Assembly: GCA_023653785.1 (NCBI GenBank)
Contig: JAMKCH010056823.1
Location: 1 to 64,000 of the forward strand
Direction: 5' to 3'
Origin: Ophioderma brevispina
Taxonomy: Eukaryota; Echinodermata; Ophiuroidea; Amphilepidida; Ophiodermatidae
DNA: 64,000 bases
Positions 1 to 12,480 of the stretch are shown piece after piece. The stretch's first letter is position 1. The number at the start of each line of letters is the position of its first letter. The notes under the pieces are model-generated. The model was not told the origin of the DNA. It did no database searches and worked only from the letters and a program-made list of their open reading frames with translations. Both the position numbers and the translations under genes were made by a program.

Positions 1-137
1 TTTGAATATTTTGAAACTAAGATTGCCGTGTATTTGGGGGGGGGGAATCATTCGTCCAAAATGATCGTTCCAGTAAAAGAAATCTTAAATATGAAATTTT
101 TTGATTGAATCTTGTGATTATCATACATAGGTTTTGA

Positions 138-417
138 CCCAGAGGGTGTATTGAGTCATCCCACAATGCCAGTTTTTGGGAATTTCACATCATAGTTCAT
201 GTGATCCCCAAAATCCTCATTCTTACCAATAAAAACCCGGACTTTACGCCCATTTTATCCTACAAAGCGTTAGGACTTAGGGATTTTTGTTTACATGATC
301 AGAAATGTCTTGTGCTTCTTGACCTGTTGGACACTTTTTAGCCCTAAGTACTGACATGTGTTTGTACATTATAGGCACATGCCTTGCTCATTGGATTGAT
401 TCAAAACACCCTCTGGG
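138..417. mobile_element. 280-bp MITE with CCCAGAGGGTGT ends
   Basis: Inverted ends CCCAGAGGGTGTATTGAGTC (left) and, on the opposite strand at the right, CCCAGAGGGTGTTTTGAATC. It is flanked by TTTTGA (132-137) and TTTTTGA (418-424), a likely target duplication. It is absent from copy B, where cataggc runs straight into acaattaca (25440-25460). No coding capacity; superfamily not assigned. Confidence 0.8.
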
Positions 418-810
418 TTTTTGACAAAACAATTACATTTTAGTTCTGTATGATTCACCTCGGAACGTGAAGGTTCCCACGGATGTACAAACCAAAGTCA
501 GAAACCATTCTCAAGTTATCTCAACCTAATTAGATTTTTAGTACGTGCTTAAACCGGCTCTTAAACCCTCAAAGGTTAACGGCTACTCAATTACTCACAA
601 CGAGTCTCACGACATATATTCTAGTTGTCACCGTGGCATTCGGGCTCACTCCTTAAGCCAGTTAGTGTTATAGGTGATTGAATCTATTAAACGTTAGTAT
701 TCATTAGAGTTAATTGCAGATAAAATTATACAAAATCACAACTTTAAAAAAAAAAAAAAAAAAACGCTGATTCAATAAAAGTACCGTATAAGTTCTCACT
801 TCTAGACCGT

Positions 811-1693
811 CAGCCCAGAAGGTTTTTGGTTAGACGAACGAGATACCAATAGCTGATACGGGAAAATTCGAGAAAAATAATAACTTTTTGGAATAATGAA
901 AGTCTGCCGGAGAACCCGTTGTTCGTGTAGCCCCAGGAAGGGGTAAAGTTACTATGGGGGTCAAATATTGTAACTGTTTCTAAATCTAATAATATAGCTC
1001 AAATTATTCCTTAGGTTACCAGAGTAAAACAGTCAATTGGATCACATGTGTGTGGTGCTTCCTTCCAAGATATTTGGGAAATTAGGCAAAGGTCATGTTT
1101 GTTTAATTCAAGAAAGTCACAATTGTAATACCAAGATTCTTTGTAAAAAATATTAAAAACATATTTAATGAACTGATTCTAAACGCTTTTTTTTGGAATA
1201 GGGTTGGTCCTTTCATAGGGAGGTGTATAATGTCCCCGTCCCCATAGAGTCCTACAGGGATTTTTTACCCCTTCCATTATAACAACAGGAGATCCGAAAG
1301 TTCAAAAGCATTTCATATTTGGATTCAAGCCTCATTACACATTTAAAAAAATTTTTACAAACAAATCTGGGTAATGCAACGAGTGACCTTTCTTGAATAA
1401 ACAACTGACCTTTAGCCTATTTTTCCCAAATATCTTGGAAAGGAAGCACCACATGCGTGTGACCCCCAATTGACGTTTTTACTCCTGCTTACCTAAGTAT
1501 AATTTGAGCTATATTATAGTAGATTTAGATGCAGTTCAAACATTTGACCCCCATAGTAACTTTACCCCTCTCCTGGGGCTAACCGCACAACGGGTCCCGG
1601 CGCTTCATATGTGCAAAAGTTCTATTTTTCTCTGAATTTTCCCGTGTTTAGATGTTGGTAATCTCGTTTCTCTAACCAAAACCTTCTGGGTTG
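811..1693. mobile_element. 883-bp foldback element with ~320-bp arms
   Basis: The first ~320 bp (811-1130) return inverted at 1374-1693: CAGCCCAGAAGG against ccttctgggttg, ccccaggaaggggtaaagtt against aactttacccctctcctggg, and ccaagatatttgggaaa against tttcccaaatatcttgg. Copy B lacks it at the matching place (about 25830). There is a ~240-bp loop without an open frame. It is a non-autonomous DNA element. Confidence 0.85.
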
Positions 1694-1946
1694 ATGCTCT
1701 ATTCACCAAGCAGATAACTATAGATGAGTTGCCAGAACGACAAAGCACGCCCGGCCAGTATGTGTGAGATCGCCGGGCTTGTGCTTTTAAAATTCGCGGA
1801 TCAAAAAAATCAGGCGTGATAAGGCTATTGAATGATGTTACCTGCATGGCATTTTCCTTTCCACCTCTACCAGGCCGTAGACCAGGTGCTAACTTGTGTT
1901 TATAAATACTGATGTCACCTCATCTCTGTCTCACACTCCAGTGACT

Positions 1947-2134
1947 CTGTTGGCGTAACCAGACCTTGCAAATGGTGGGGTTGAAGGGGTGCCAAGGCTT
2001 TTTTTTTGAGGGGCAAATTTGTGTCTTCTCCATTGACCTGACACAAAGTCAGTTCATTGGTGGGTGGGGCTGAGGGGGGGCAAGGGTTTTGTTTGGGGGG
2101 GCTGCGCCCCCCTGCCACCGCTGGTACGCCACTG
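1947..2134. mobile_element. 188-bp hAT-like MITE
   Basis: The ends are C-GTTGGCGTAACCAG at left and, read inverted at right, CAGTGGCGTACCAG. The flanks gtgact (1941-1946) and gtgactac (2135-2142) form a probable 8-bp target duplication with a small loss on the left. Copy B carries the empty site ttgactacaacc. CAGTGGCG-type ends with 8-bp duplications fit hAT elements; that assignment is inference. The interior is G-rich and non-coding. Confidence 0.75.
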
Positions 2135-2906
2135 GTGACTACAACACCATAACATTTTTCTTTTTGGTTTTGCAAATTTAGAGCAACCTTTTGACCTCGT
2201 AAAATTCTGCAAAAGTACAGCACAGATTAAACATATCCAGAAAGACCCAGAATTTGGACTATGTTTCCAATCACGAAACCAAAATTAGTCCAGTGGACGT
2301 TTAGTATAGCATGTTTCGATCATCACTTCACTCATTTCATTAATGGGAATCAATTAGATATACGATTCTTTGCTGTGTCGCGGTAATCACGTTCCCGGAT
2401 TTGACTACCAGACTGCATTTCTTAAACATGTTAAACTTATAAATTCCGGAGAAAAGTACTAATGAAAAAATTAAACACTTTTGATATGGTGTCAACGTGG
2501 GGGTAACTGGTGTACATATCTCACAATTTTAATTTCTGAATCATTTATTTCTTTATAATGTATTCGGCTTGTGCTAGCCGAACCCAATACAATACATGTA
2601 GCTGTAATCATAAGCCAATATATAATCCTACATGTACAAATACTAAGAAGATCAATGCAATTCTTCTTTCTGTAAGCATGGTCTATATGGTTCTATGACA
2701 TTTGGAAAAATGTCGCATTCTTTAATCCATTTCATTCGTATCAATAGCTTTCCGTGCTAACCTATAGAATAACTTGATTCAACAAGGCCTGGAATGCGAG
2801 ACGCGGCATTTTTTAAAAAGGAGCTACTTTGACAAAAAGCCAAATGGATATAGCCTTTTTGATCAACTATAGGAAATATCTCATCAATAGCTAGACGTTA
2901 GTTAAA

Positions 2907-3664
2907 CGTAACCATGGTACGTATATTTATATATTAACACGTTAAAAGGAAACTGTTATGCTTATTATTCTTTTTGCAACACTACCTAGATTTAAGTTGA
3001 TATTTTTACTATGTTAGGAGTTGCTTCAAACCCAATCGGTATTTGACTTGTTTTTATGCCTTTTGAATCCTGTTTGTTTGTTTAGAATACAGCTGTTCCA
3101 ACCAGAAATATCACCATCGAGCAAACGGTGACGCTGGTTCAGTTTTGAAGCGGGCCTTGCATTAGTTTTGCTGGTTATTTATATCTTCATCGAGGTTGGG
3201 TTCATAAGCTTGAGTAAAGTCACAACCAATGAACATGGCATGGGCATTTGACGGGGGGGGGGGGGGGGGGGGGGGGGGTGATGGTCGAAAGAAATTTAGG
3301 TTAGCGCTGAATGCTTAAAATTATTCACACTAGATTGGTTAAATGACAATAGCCTGAAAAGATTGCAAAGATTAAAACAAAGCATTTAGTAATTGATATA
3401 GCCCTCATTTCATATACTATTGTGTATTCAATCATAATAATAAAGTTACATTCTGAGATTAAGATTGAGACGCTAAAATGTGATAAATAGAACAAAGAAA
3501 CATATACATATATGGTCATTTAAAGTATCCAACGATTTAGTTTTAATTAATGTTCGCATCCAATCTAATGCAATTATTGTTAGTTATGCCGTTTTAAGTT
3601 AATGGTCATGTTGTAACTACAATTCGTAAAAGCTTATCTATAAGTCTTGACGTGACTGTAGACT
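2907..3664. other. Copy A-specific stretch with a 26-base G run
   Basis: About 760 bp lies between positions that adjoin in copy B (about 27840-27850). It includes an uninterrupted run of 26 G (3253-3278). I could not define terminal repeats, so it may be an insertion in A or a deletion in B. Confidence 0.5.
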
Positions 3665-6600
3665 GGTTTGGTCAGGGTAAACGTAAACGTTCCATGAGTC
3701 AAATTTTGAACCCAATTTGAAATAATTTGACAACTATGTACGTAAAACAAAATGAATTCTTAAGAATTTGCAAGCACCTTAGTTAGATTGTATATAAGCT
3801 TATATAGATGTGACTATTGAATAGGGTATGGATATTTTGCAGTAAATTGGTAAATCGTGGCTAGTTTAAGTTTGCGATACACAATTAAGTACTCGAGAGA
3901 CTGCAGGAATCAAGCATTTCAAACGAAAAGGGAGACGATGATATCGCACTTAATGTCATAATCTACTGTCTTCAGACGTTATAGCACCAATCAAAAATAG
4001 AATTACAACGCATCTTGAAAGTACTCTGTGCAGTCTGGCGTCTCAGTATTTACCTCAATAGAAACACAAATGTTAAGACAACACTTTCGGGACTTTAACA
4101 ACAAATATGGCTTAGTTTGAAAAAAAAAACACTGCATTTGCAGGTCAGCCTTGCGGTATGTATTTTTTTAAATATTTTTTTCCACTAAAAATATCTTGTG
4201 ATTTTTCCTGAAATCGAGAGTAAGACTTTGCTGCAGGTTGCAGGCGTTTTACCTTGGTTTTATCCAATTTCTTAACCACTGTGGCAAATTCCTTAATTCC
4301 TTGGTCCGTAAATTTAAAAGATAGAAGGGCAAGGCTTAACCTATGAGAGATTTGCTAGGTTTACTACTTTCCTAAAATATGCTAGTGATATTCTAAAAAA
4401 AATCCAGCTACCCCGCCATACCGCAATATCCTGATAATAATTTGTATCTAAAGATAGATTCAATCTGCGAACATAGACAAATGACTTGTAAAATGTCATA
4501 CTGGAATATGAAAATTGACAGCATTCAACAGTTAACAAGATAGATGGAGCAGAGTGTTATTAAGTATAAGATATAAGAAATCACTGCACCTACGATTTAT
4601 GATGATGTCAAGGAAGTTGATAATAAAATAATACACGCAGGCGGGACGTGGGCACGTTACATCAAGAAAATATCGACATGAAGGTGCGTGTATTTATTCA
4701 GTGTGTAATAAGAAAGATGTGTGATTGCTCTTGACACTCAAGCGGTTACGTCGCTGAATAATTATACTAATAATGGTTGTTATGAAGCCCGAGAAGTAGT
4801 TAGCAAGTCAAATGTAATTAACAACTAAATAAAGTAGCAGCGCTGTGAAATGAAATTAACTAGTGCTTAACTATCGATAACATTCGGTGAGACTATTTAC
4901 GTTGCTAAAAAACATGTATTAAAACGAAATCAACGAGAGTTATTTTGATAAGCACACTCTTTGCAAAACCTTCCGGGCTCTTTTCAAAATATCCAACAGT
5001 GCTGTCGAGCATGAAACTACACTCGCATCGTAGTTCAGCAGCTAGAATTTCCTCAATTTAGTACAATGGGGAAATAGTCATTGATTTAAACTACTATGGC
5101 ATTTGCAATTTTTAAGGTACACAGAGGAATTGGTAGCATAAAGCAAACTTAAATTACGGTTGAAGGATACTTGTGATTAAAGGCGGGCGAAGAGTAGAAT
5201 AGAAGAGCTGAAAATAACATTAAGCCTTTCGAACCGAGAGAACGCCTGAGCGTTTCTTGCAAATAAATAAATACTTGAAAATACATTCAGATATACTAGG
5301 GGATCCGTCAAGCCTAAAAGGCTAAAAATAAGGTTGAACCCTACTCAAGATACACTAAAAGATCTGAGAGGTGTTTTAGGTCAATTCGAGGGTGTGAGGT
5401 GCAAATCTGCGCAGGGAAAATGATAGTTGGTGGAAATGGTGAAATTCTTGTTTTAAAGGGCCACTACCCGATTTTATGATAACCATAGCTTTTTTTAATC
5501 GGATACAAGTATGCACATCTTCAAGAAAAGTAAAAGTCAATTCAAGGTCAGGATATTAAACTTTGATATTTTTTTCAAATGTATGAAACCTCTACCGCTA
5601 CCTGATTTAACGGGGTACACCAGATTAAGACTAGGGAAGTAAAGCATAAAGTGGGTGAATATTATTGACATGAATGGTGGACACTTTTAACCATGACAGG
5701 AATCAGTACGCAAATAGTAGCACTAATATTCTTTTTGAAACAATAAGTTCTAATTCGACATGTCAAATAAAGTACTGGACCCCAGTCTGTCTTTCAAGTG
5801 AGGGCGCAATTTAGTTACAGCTCTTTTACGTGATAACAAACGAGTTTGATTGTATGCGTTTCAAGGTCTTGATCTTCAGTCTAAAAAGGTCCGGGGGCAC
5901 TGGCCGATTGAAATGACGGTTTGTCTAGGTCATCAGGTGAAAAGTAGGGGCCTTCAGGTAAAATGTCCCAAAAATAAAGGGGTCATTCAGTACACAGCCT
6001 GATAGAATGGGTTTCATTCATAGTAACTTTAAGAAAGGGGACCATGAAGTAACAACCTGAAGTTCAATTGGAGTGCGTCTCTTCCAGAATTCAATTTGCC
6101 ATGAATTATTAAACTGCTTGCCATGAAAATTAAAAATTGTTCAAAAATGTGCGCGTAGCATGTTGCAAATTTTGAATTTGGCTGTTAAAAATTGTTTAAA
6201 AAGGGGATACTTTTATGGAAAACTTGTGAAAAAAGGTGGGGGGGGGGTGGGCGGGGGGGGGGTAGCGGAAGAAGAAAATGGGGGGTTTATTGGTATCTGA
6301 GATTTTAAAAGGGGGGTTATTGGGTAAAAGGTAAGGAAAGCAGCACAAAAAGTGGGTCATGTGTACAAAAAAAAAAAAGTTAGAAAAAGAGGGTCTATCT
6401 TGAGTTGCCCCAACCACCACCACCGGGAAAGAGGGAGTAGGAACTGTAAAAATGTCTTTAAATGTGTAATGGCCTTCATTTTTACAGTGCCTCTGACTCG
6501 ACCCAAGACAGAAAACTGGTTTTCAGCACAACTGCAGACTTTCCATTTCATGATGGAACGATAAGTACACATAAATTGTTTTGGAAAGCGGGCTTTTCAA

Positions 6601-6689
6601 TATGAATCATAGTATGCAGTTGTGCTAAATACGAGGGGGGGGAATAGGACATGACTTGCTCGATTGGGCATTGAGGATTTCCTGCTTAA

Positions 6690-7230
6690 AGGTACGGTCA
6701 CACAGAAGGGGACAGCTCCGACCCAACTCTGACACGACCACACAAGACCGCATTTTTTTCAAAATCGGGCTAAACAGTCTGGTTCAAACTTGCAAAATTA
6801 CCATTTTTATTCCGGACCAGGTATGATTAGTATGCGAGTTTCCCCGTCGTCAACCAGACCAGGGAATGATGAAAGAATAGCAGTACGCGGACAGCATCAT
6901 GAAAATAAACCAGATCAATCCTGTTTAATGGGCGACGCAACTTCTTCAGTCCCAGATCGTCACAGACGGTTTCAAGGTCGGCGGACGACTCGGGGACTGA
7001 ACAAGTGACATCGTCAATCAAACATGCTTGATCTGTGATTTCATGATGCTGTAGCCTGCTAGACGTTTCAGGAATCCCTGTCTCGTTACCGACGGGGAAA
7101 CTCGCATTCTAATCATCCCCAGTCGGTATAAAAATGTTTAAAAGTTTGTAAGTTTGAACAAGATTTGGCGATTTGAAAAAAAATGCGGACTTGTGTAGTC
7201 GGGTAGAGGTTTGGGTCGGGAGCTGTCTTC
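6690..7230. mobile_element. TTAA MITE with AGGTACGGTCACACAG end, right end interrupted
   Basis: Preceded by TTAA (6686-6689). Left arm 6690-6850 (AGGTACGGTCACACAG, gacagctccgacccaa, cgcattttttt, gcgagtttccccgtcg) returns inverted at about 7092-7230 (cgacggggaaactcgc, aaaaaaatgcgg, ttgggtcgggagctgtc, ttctg). The outermost ~16 bp of the right arm are missing where the LTR-bearing unit begins. A remnant TACTTTAA at 10871-10878, just after that unit, may be the displaced right end. Confidence 0.65.
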
Positions 7231-8292
7231 TGCATGTGTACTATATGTTATATGGCCTCCATTTTCCTGATTAAACTTTAAAAATATTATTTTCTCAATT
7301 GTATTTGAGAAAGATTCTCATGCGGAAAAGCACCTTTGGTTTACTATAAAAGAGAGAAAAGAGGAATACCCCTAGTTTGTTTTGCAAGCTGCAACCTTTA
7401 GTTGCCACAATAGGGGAAGGGGGAATTCCCCAAGGATGCTAAACTTAGAAAATTGTTTATGTTTGAGTTAAACCCACATTACAGAACCTAGGGAATTCCC
7501 ACAAAGTTAAATATATATGAAGTGAGGTAAAGGGTGATGAATTCCAAATTGGTAAGCTGTGTAAGGTTATGTTTATGCATGAAATGAGTAATGATTATTG
7601 TTAGAAAGGGATTTAATCTGTGAGTAGTAACAATACTATCACTGGAAGGACTCTCTGCCAGCAGCTGAAATCAGACTGAATGAGTGGGAGTATACAGTAT
7701 AATTATAGCTAGTTTTACTCTACAATAATGGTAGATTTGCGTTCTACATATAGCCAGGATTTCTATTTTGGATGCCGCCGGAGTTGCTAGCTAAATTGTC
7801 GCTGTCGTCTTTTAAGCCAAAGAGCTAAGTTTGGAACAAAAAGGGATCAGGTTGTGGTCCTATATGAGGACATGAGCGACAGATGATGGTGGTATATTAC
7901 CTGGATTTTTTATTGTGACCATTGGTCGTCGAGGGAAAGCCCCTCATCTTGAGCTGCTGGACAAGATTACCGTCAGGACTGAGAAGATTCCCTTGGAATT
8001 ATACCTGAGTTTTGTAGGAACTGTGCGCTGTCATTTTGGAGTCTTCGCTGCGAGGACATAGCCACATCGTGACTGCCAACGCTCTTTTGAAATAAGTATC
8101 AGTTATATAAATTGTGTTGTAATGTGTATTTTGATTTATGTAATTTATTGGAATACCAAATTCTGAACCAAATCAAGTAAAATCTTAAAACTGTTTATTA
8201 TTATATAATTCAGATATCACTGTGCACAAGGCTCATTTATTTGTGTTTGAAAGGTATTTCTGCCTTAGGCGTACACGAGGACGTCATAACCA
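7212..8292 (+). repeat. Left LTR
   Basis: Aligns throughout with 9858-10869, for example ttcctgattaaactttaaaa (7265-7284 and 9910-9929), ggaagg..tctctgccag, and ggcgtacacgag near the end. It ends ...aacca just before the primer-binding site. Confidence 0.75.
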
Positions 8293-8296
8293 GAAT

Positions 8297-8309
8297 TGGG
8301 GGCTCGTCC
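8297..8309 (+). promoter_or_regulatory. Primer-binding site (tRNA-Pro type)
   Basis: TGGGGGCTCGTCC lies a few bases after the left LTR; this is the classic 3'-end complement of proline tRNA. The match breaks after 13 bases. Confidence 0.7.
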
Positions 8310-8699
8310 CTTGGGACTTGAAATTGAGATAAAATTTGAGCCTTATTGTTAAAAATTACACAACAAAAAAGTGTGGAAAATATGTAAACATGTGCACATT
8401 TTGGCATAAAAATTGTGTGTGTCTTACTGTACTACCATGGTAGTTTGGTTAAAGTTAGTATAATGTGTTGTAGAGTTACAATCACAATGGAGTTTCATCC
8501 AGAAGTGTTCATAGGGCAAATAAACTTGGGGAAAGTTTGATGAGCTGAGATAGCCTGATTAATGGAAACTAGTAAAGCATTTAGGACTTGAGGCAAAAAC
8601 ATGCTGTGAGAAGCAAGTCATCAAAAATAATTTGATTGAAAATTGTCCATGAAGATGTTTGGCTTGTTCAGATTTGGATAGGATGGGAAGGGGTTCTGG

Positions 8700-9770
8700 A
8701 ACAGGGCACTATGCAGTCAAACTAAAAGAGATTGAAATGCAAATGGCCATGGAAAAAGAAAAATTGCAATGTGGAATTAGAGAAAGAAATTGTGCAAATG
8801 CAAATGCAAAAAAGATGCAACAAAGTAAATGAAATGCAAAATGAATGAAACAACAAGGAAATGTAAATGGAGATGAACAGAAAGGTCTAGAAGCCTCAGC
8901 TAGAGTTAGAAAATGAAACAACGGCTAGCTCATCAAACTTTTCCAAGCCATCTGGTTTTGATGCACTGCGAAAAAATAATTCGCCTGGTTCCAAATTTCA
9001 GGAACAAGAGTAGACAAATCCTTCTTACACTTTGAGAAAATTGCTACTAGCTTGAAATGGCCCAAGGAGTTTTGGACCTTGTTACTACAGTCAGTGTTCA
9101 TTGGTACAGCCCGAGAAATATATTCGCCCATGTCATTAGACAGATGTATGAGTAGACAGTTAAGCAGGCAGGCTCAAAGCCTATGAATGCAAGAGGCCAG
9201 TGAAAAAAGTCAGGTCTGTCAGAAAATGAGACCAACCCATGTTGACTTGCCCGCTGTAAGGAACAAATGTTTTTGATCGCTGGCTTCCTCCAAAAGAAGT
9301 CGGGCAAAATTTGGTCACGTAGGGAATGAATTGGCAGGGGGGAAAGTACTCCCAGATCCATAGTTTTCCCAGGTGCCTGTACAGTGATAAGTTTGATGAT
9401 GAAATAGACATTTTCCACATGTCAGTACATCTAGTCAATGACCCAAAAGCCTCACGGAAAACAGTGAGCAGGTCATGAGTCAAAATACTCCCACATAGGA
9501 AGAGTGTCGAGCGTGACTTGGTCCCAAATTTAGAGGAATACTTTTCTCTCAAAATTAGAGGAATTTTGAGGTCATCTCTCTCTTCAGGGGAGACTAAATT
9601 CCTTGTTAGTGAAAATCCAGCCCCTGAGCACAAACCAGTGAAAGCTGGTAACAATGAATTAACTCCAGCCGGAGCATGGATAGAGTTAGGGACTGTAAAA
9701 GGAGAGACCCTTTACAGCCATGACAAGCTGGGAAATGAGCAACACAAACGCCCAGCCACTTAGGAAATTA
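8700..9770 (+). pseudogene. Retrotransposon Gag remnant
   Basis: A charged, Met/Gln/Glu-rich stretch (about 8720-8920) is followed by a capsid-like segment at 8950-9150 (short matches KFQEQE, HFEKIATSLKWPKEFW, LLLQSV), typical of gypsy-type Gag of animals. Several stops and one-base frame slips interrupt it, the first at about 9010. The open segment 9518-9763 (ending KRPAT) belongs to the same internal region but I cannot place it within Gag or early Pol. Open frames on the opposite strand here are shadows. The element cannot be autonomous. Confidence 0.65.
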
Positions 9771-9857
9771 GGTGAGCGGGCATTGTCAAAACCGGAAGCC
9801 GAGCAAATTCTCCAAGACAAACTGGTGTCCTCATGCGAAAACGGCGGCACCATAGAG

Positions 9858-10869
9858 TGGGTCGGGAGCTGCTTCTGCATGTGGGACTATACGTTATAGT
9901 GCCCCATTTTCCTGATTAAACTTTAAAAATATTATTTTCTCAATTTTATTTGAAAAAGATTTCTCATGGGAAAGCTACTTTGTTACTATAAAAGAGAGAA
10001 CAGGGGAATACCCTAGTTTGTTTTGCAAGCTGCATCCTGTTTAGATGCACAATAGGGACGTGGGGATTCCCCAAGGCTGCTAAAACTATAAAACTTGTTA
10101 TGTTTTGAGATTCAAAAACATTGCAGAACCTAGGGAATTCCCCCCAAAAGTAGATATGGAAGTGATGTTAATTCGGGTGATGAATTTCAAGTGGTCAGCT
10201 AGGTAGGTTATGTTCTATGCATGAGATACATCACTGGAAGGGCCTCTCTGCCAGAAGTTGAAATCAGGAGCTGAACTAGTGCTCTGGAGCTATCGTATAA
10301 TTATAGCTAGTTTTACTCTGCAATAAGGTAGATTTGAGTTCTACATCTAGTGCCAGGAATTAATACTTTGGATGCCGCGGGAGCTTGATAGCTAAATCAA
10401 AAGGGATTCAAGTTAGTGGTCCTATATGAGGACATAAGCGACAGGACTGATGGTGGTATATTACCTGTTAGACTTATTATTGTGGACCATTTGTCGTCAG
10501 GGAAGCCCCGTCATCTTGAACTGCAAGGCAAAGATTACCTTCAGGACTGAGAAGATTCCCTTGGACTATATTACCTGCCGTTTTGTATAAATGTGCCTGT
10601 AATTGTGGAGTCTTCGCTGAGAGGACATGAGCAGCGTTGAACTAACACACGCCTCTTTTGGAACATTAAGTATCAGGTTATATAAATTGGTGTAATTGGA
10701 TGATTTAAAAAATTATTTATGTAATGTTTTGGACATACCAAATTCTTGAACCAAATCAAGTAAGTCATTAAAAACTGTTTATTATATATAATTCAAACAA
10801 CTGTGCCAAGGCCTCATTATTTGTTTGAAAGGTGTTTCTGACCTTAGGCGTACACGAGACGTCAGAACA
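9858..10869 (+). repeat. Right LTR
   Basis: Direct copy of 7212-8292, ending ...gtcagaaca. It is about 70 bp shorter through small deletions. The sequence before it (catagag) is not a convincing polypurine tract, which is one reason the exact LTR start is uncertain. Confidence 0.75.
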
Positions 10870-11002
10870 ATACTTTAAGAAATATGATGCTCTGTGGACA
10901 AGTCTTTTTTGCTGAGTTATTGTTTAGTGGACCATATCTGAGAACCACTAACCAAAAATGAACATTTTTAGGGCTGGACCTTTTGAAATACATTTTTTTA
11001 TC

Positions 11003-11174
11003 CAGTGGTGTAACCAGATATTTTCATTTGGGGAGGAGCAGGCAGGAGGGGCAAGAGCATGGGGGGGGGGGGGGCAACAACACACATTCCCCAATGAAAC
11101 CGTACTTACCTTGCTTCATGGGGCAAGAAGGGAATTCCAACGGGGGATGCCCTTCCCCGCTGTACACGTCCCTG
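11003..11174. mobile_element. Second hAT-like MITE, ~172 bp
   Basis: Begins CAGTGGTGTAACCAGATATT and ends ccgctgtacacgtccctg, related to both ends of the element at 1947-2134. The interior is G-rich in the same way (G run at 11069-11081). Flanks (t)tttatc and ttggatc are a poor possible duplication. Confidence 0.6.
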
Positions 11175-11887
11175 TTGGATCATATATTTAATTGCCCTTG
11201 TTCTTCGAAATGATGACACTCTAAATGCAATAATGTTATAATAGTTCTTAAACAAGATAATTATTATGATTGTAGGTGAATGTTCTGTAGAAAGGCGGGA
11301 AAAGAATAAGTTCTTTGAAATAATGTAAAGCCTTATTCCCCTGTCGTAAATATGGTTTTAAAATTACCAAACGTAAACAGATAATGATCTGGGAATGAGT
11401 GTAGTTTTTGTCCGAGGCATAAAATTTTCCTCAGAAATTGGGTTGCATGAAAAAGCTAGGATGCGTCCCTTTTAATAGGAGTCACCAAAAATTTAAATAT
11501 TTTTGTAAAAAAGCTGCATTTTGATTGGTCTAAAAGAAAATTGTTGATTGCTATTTATGCCCAACCCACTTTTAAAAGCATAAATAAATACTCTAGACAC
11601 TAAAACAAGTTTCTGACAGTTTTCTTTCAATTCTATTAACTTTGGTAAACAATTAATGATTTAATTACATGAAGTATTATAAAAATACATTATTTTTCTC
11701 GGAAACTGATGAAAACATACGATCCTTCTTTGGAACTCCTGGAATATTTGAAGACCAGGTTTAGACAAAACATACATGAACATGATAATCAAGACAGCCC
11801 GTCCTCAGATGACCTCTATGTGCTATCAACTTATTTAGTACCCCTGATAATCCTTTTTTTTCAAAACTACTAGGAAAATGAAAATTT

Positions 11888-12480
11888 CCCCTTTAAAATT
11901 CAACTTTCCACCAATGTGGGGTGATTTGGTTGGTGTATATTCAAAAAATAACGCCTCCCCAAATTCACCTAAAACACTTCACGAAACTACATCAATTAGT
12001 GGATCTGGATGTTTGATAATGCATGTAAAATAAATAAGGACACAGGTCATCCCCTTTAAAATTCACTTTCCACCAATGTGGTGCTTTTGTATGGGTCTAT
12101 TTGAAATCAACGCACTAAAATTGCCATAAAACACTTCTTAACCTTTCATTCAAATAAGTGGATATGCGCACTGTTTGATACGCTATATTAAAAAAATAAG
12201 GAAAATCGGGTAAATTGTCCCTTTAAAATCCATTCCATCAATGTGGTGTTGTTTGTAGGTGTCTTTTTAATCAACACTCTCAAATTGACATAAAACACTT
12301 AAACCCTTTAGTCACATTAGTGGATCTTGCACTGGTGTCATAAAGCTATATTAAAAAAAAATCCACTTTCCACCAACTTGACAATTTTGTTGGTGCATAT
12401 TCGTAATCAGCACCCTCGAAATGTCCAAAAAACACTTCTCAACACTTTTAGTGTATCTGAGTAGGGTTTCCCTCAAATTT
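11888..12480. repeat. Tandem repeat, ~165-bp units, near the right end of the 7.5-kb element
   Basis: Four units begin with (c)ctttaaaattcactttccaccaatgtgg-type sequence at about 11888, 12051, 12219 and 12358. Each continues through a (t)ggt(g)tatatt box, an aaaacactt box and a gtggat box. The last unit is partial. Subterminal repeats like this are common in DNA transposons. Confidence 0.75.

Larger units (their letters stand above)
7212..10869 (+). mobile_element. LTR retrotransposon, internally deleted (gypsy-like)
   Basis: Direct repeats of about 1.0-1.1 kb (7212-8292 and 9858-10869), collinear end to end, enclose only ~1.57 kb. Immediately after the left repeat, TGGGGGCTCGTCC (8297-8309) matches the proline-tRNA primer-binding site used by many retroelements. 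The interior has a broken Gag region and no sign of protease, reverse transcriptase or integrase, so at least 3-4 kb of pol is absent. The LTRs differ by many one-base indels. The exact 5' LTR boundary is unclear because both repeats begin with tgggtcgggagctg, which is also the end of the neighbouring MITE. Confidence 0.75.

Noticed and set aside
9181..9654. 157-codon minus-strand open frame
   Set aside because: Shadow of the plus-strand retrotransposon interior, where Gag motifs and the primer-binding site fix the orientation.
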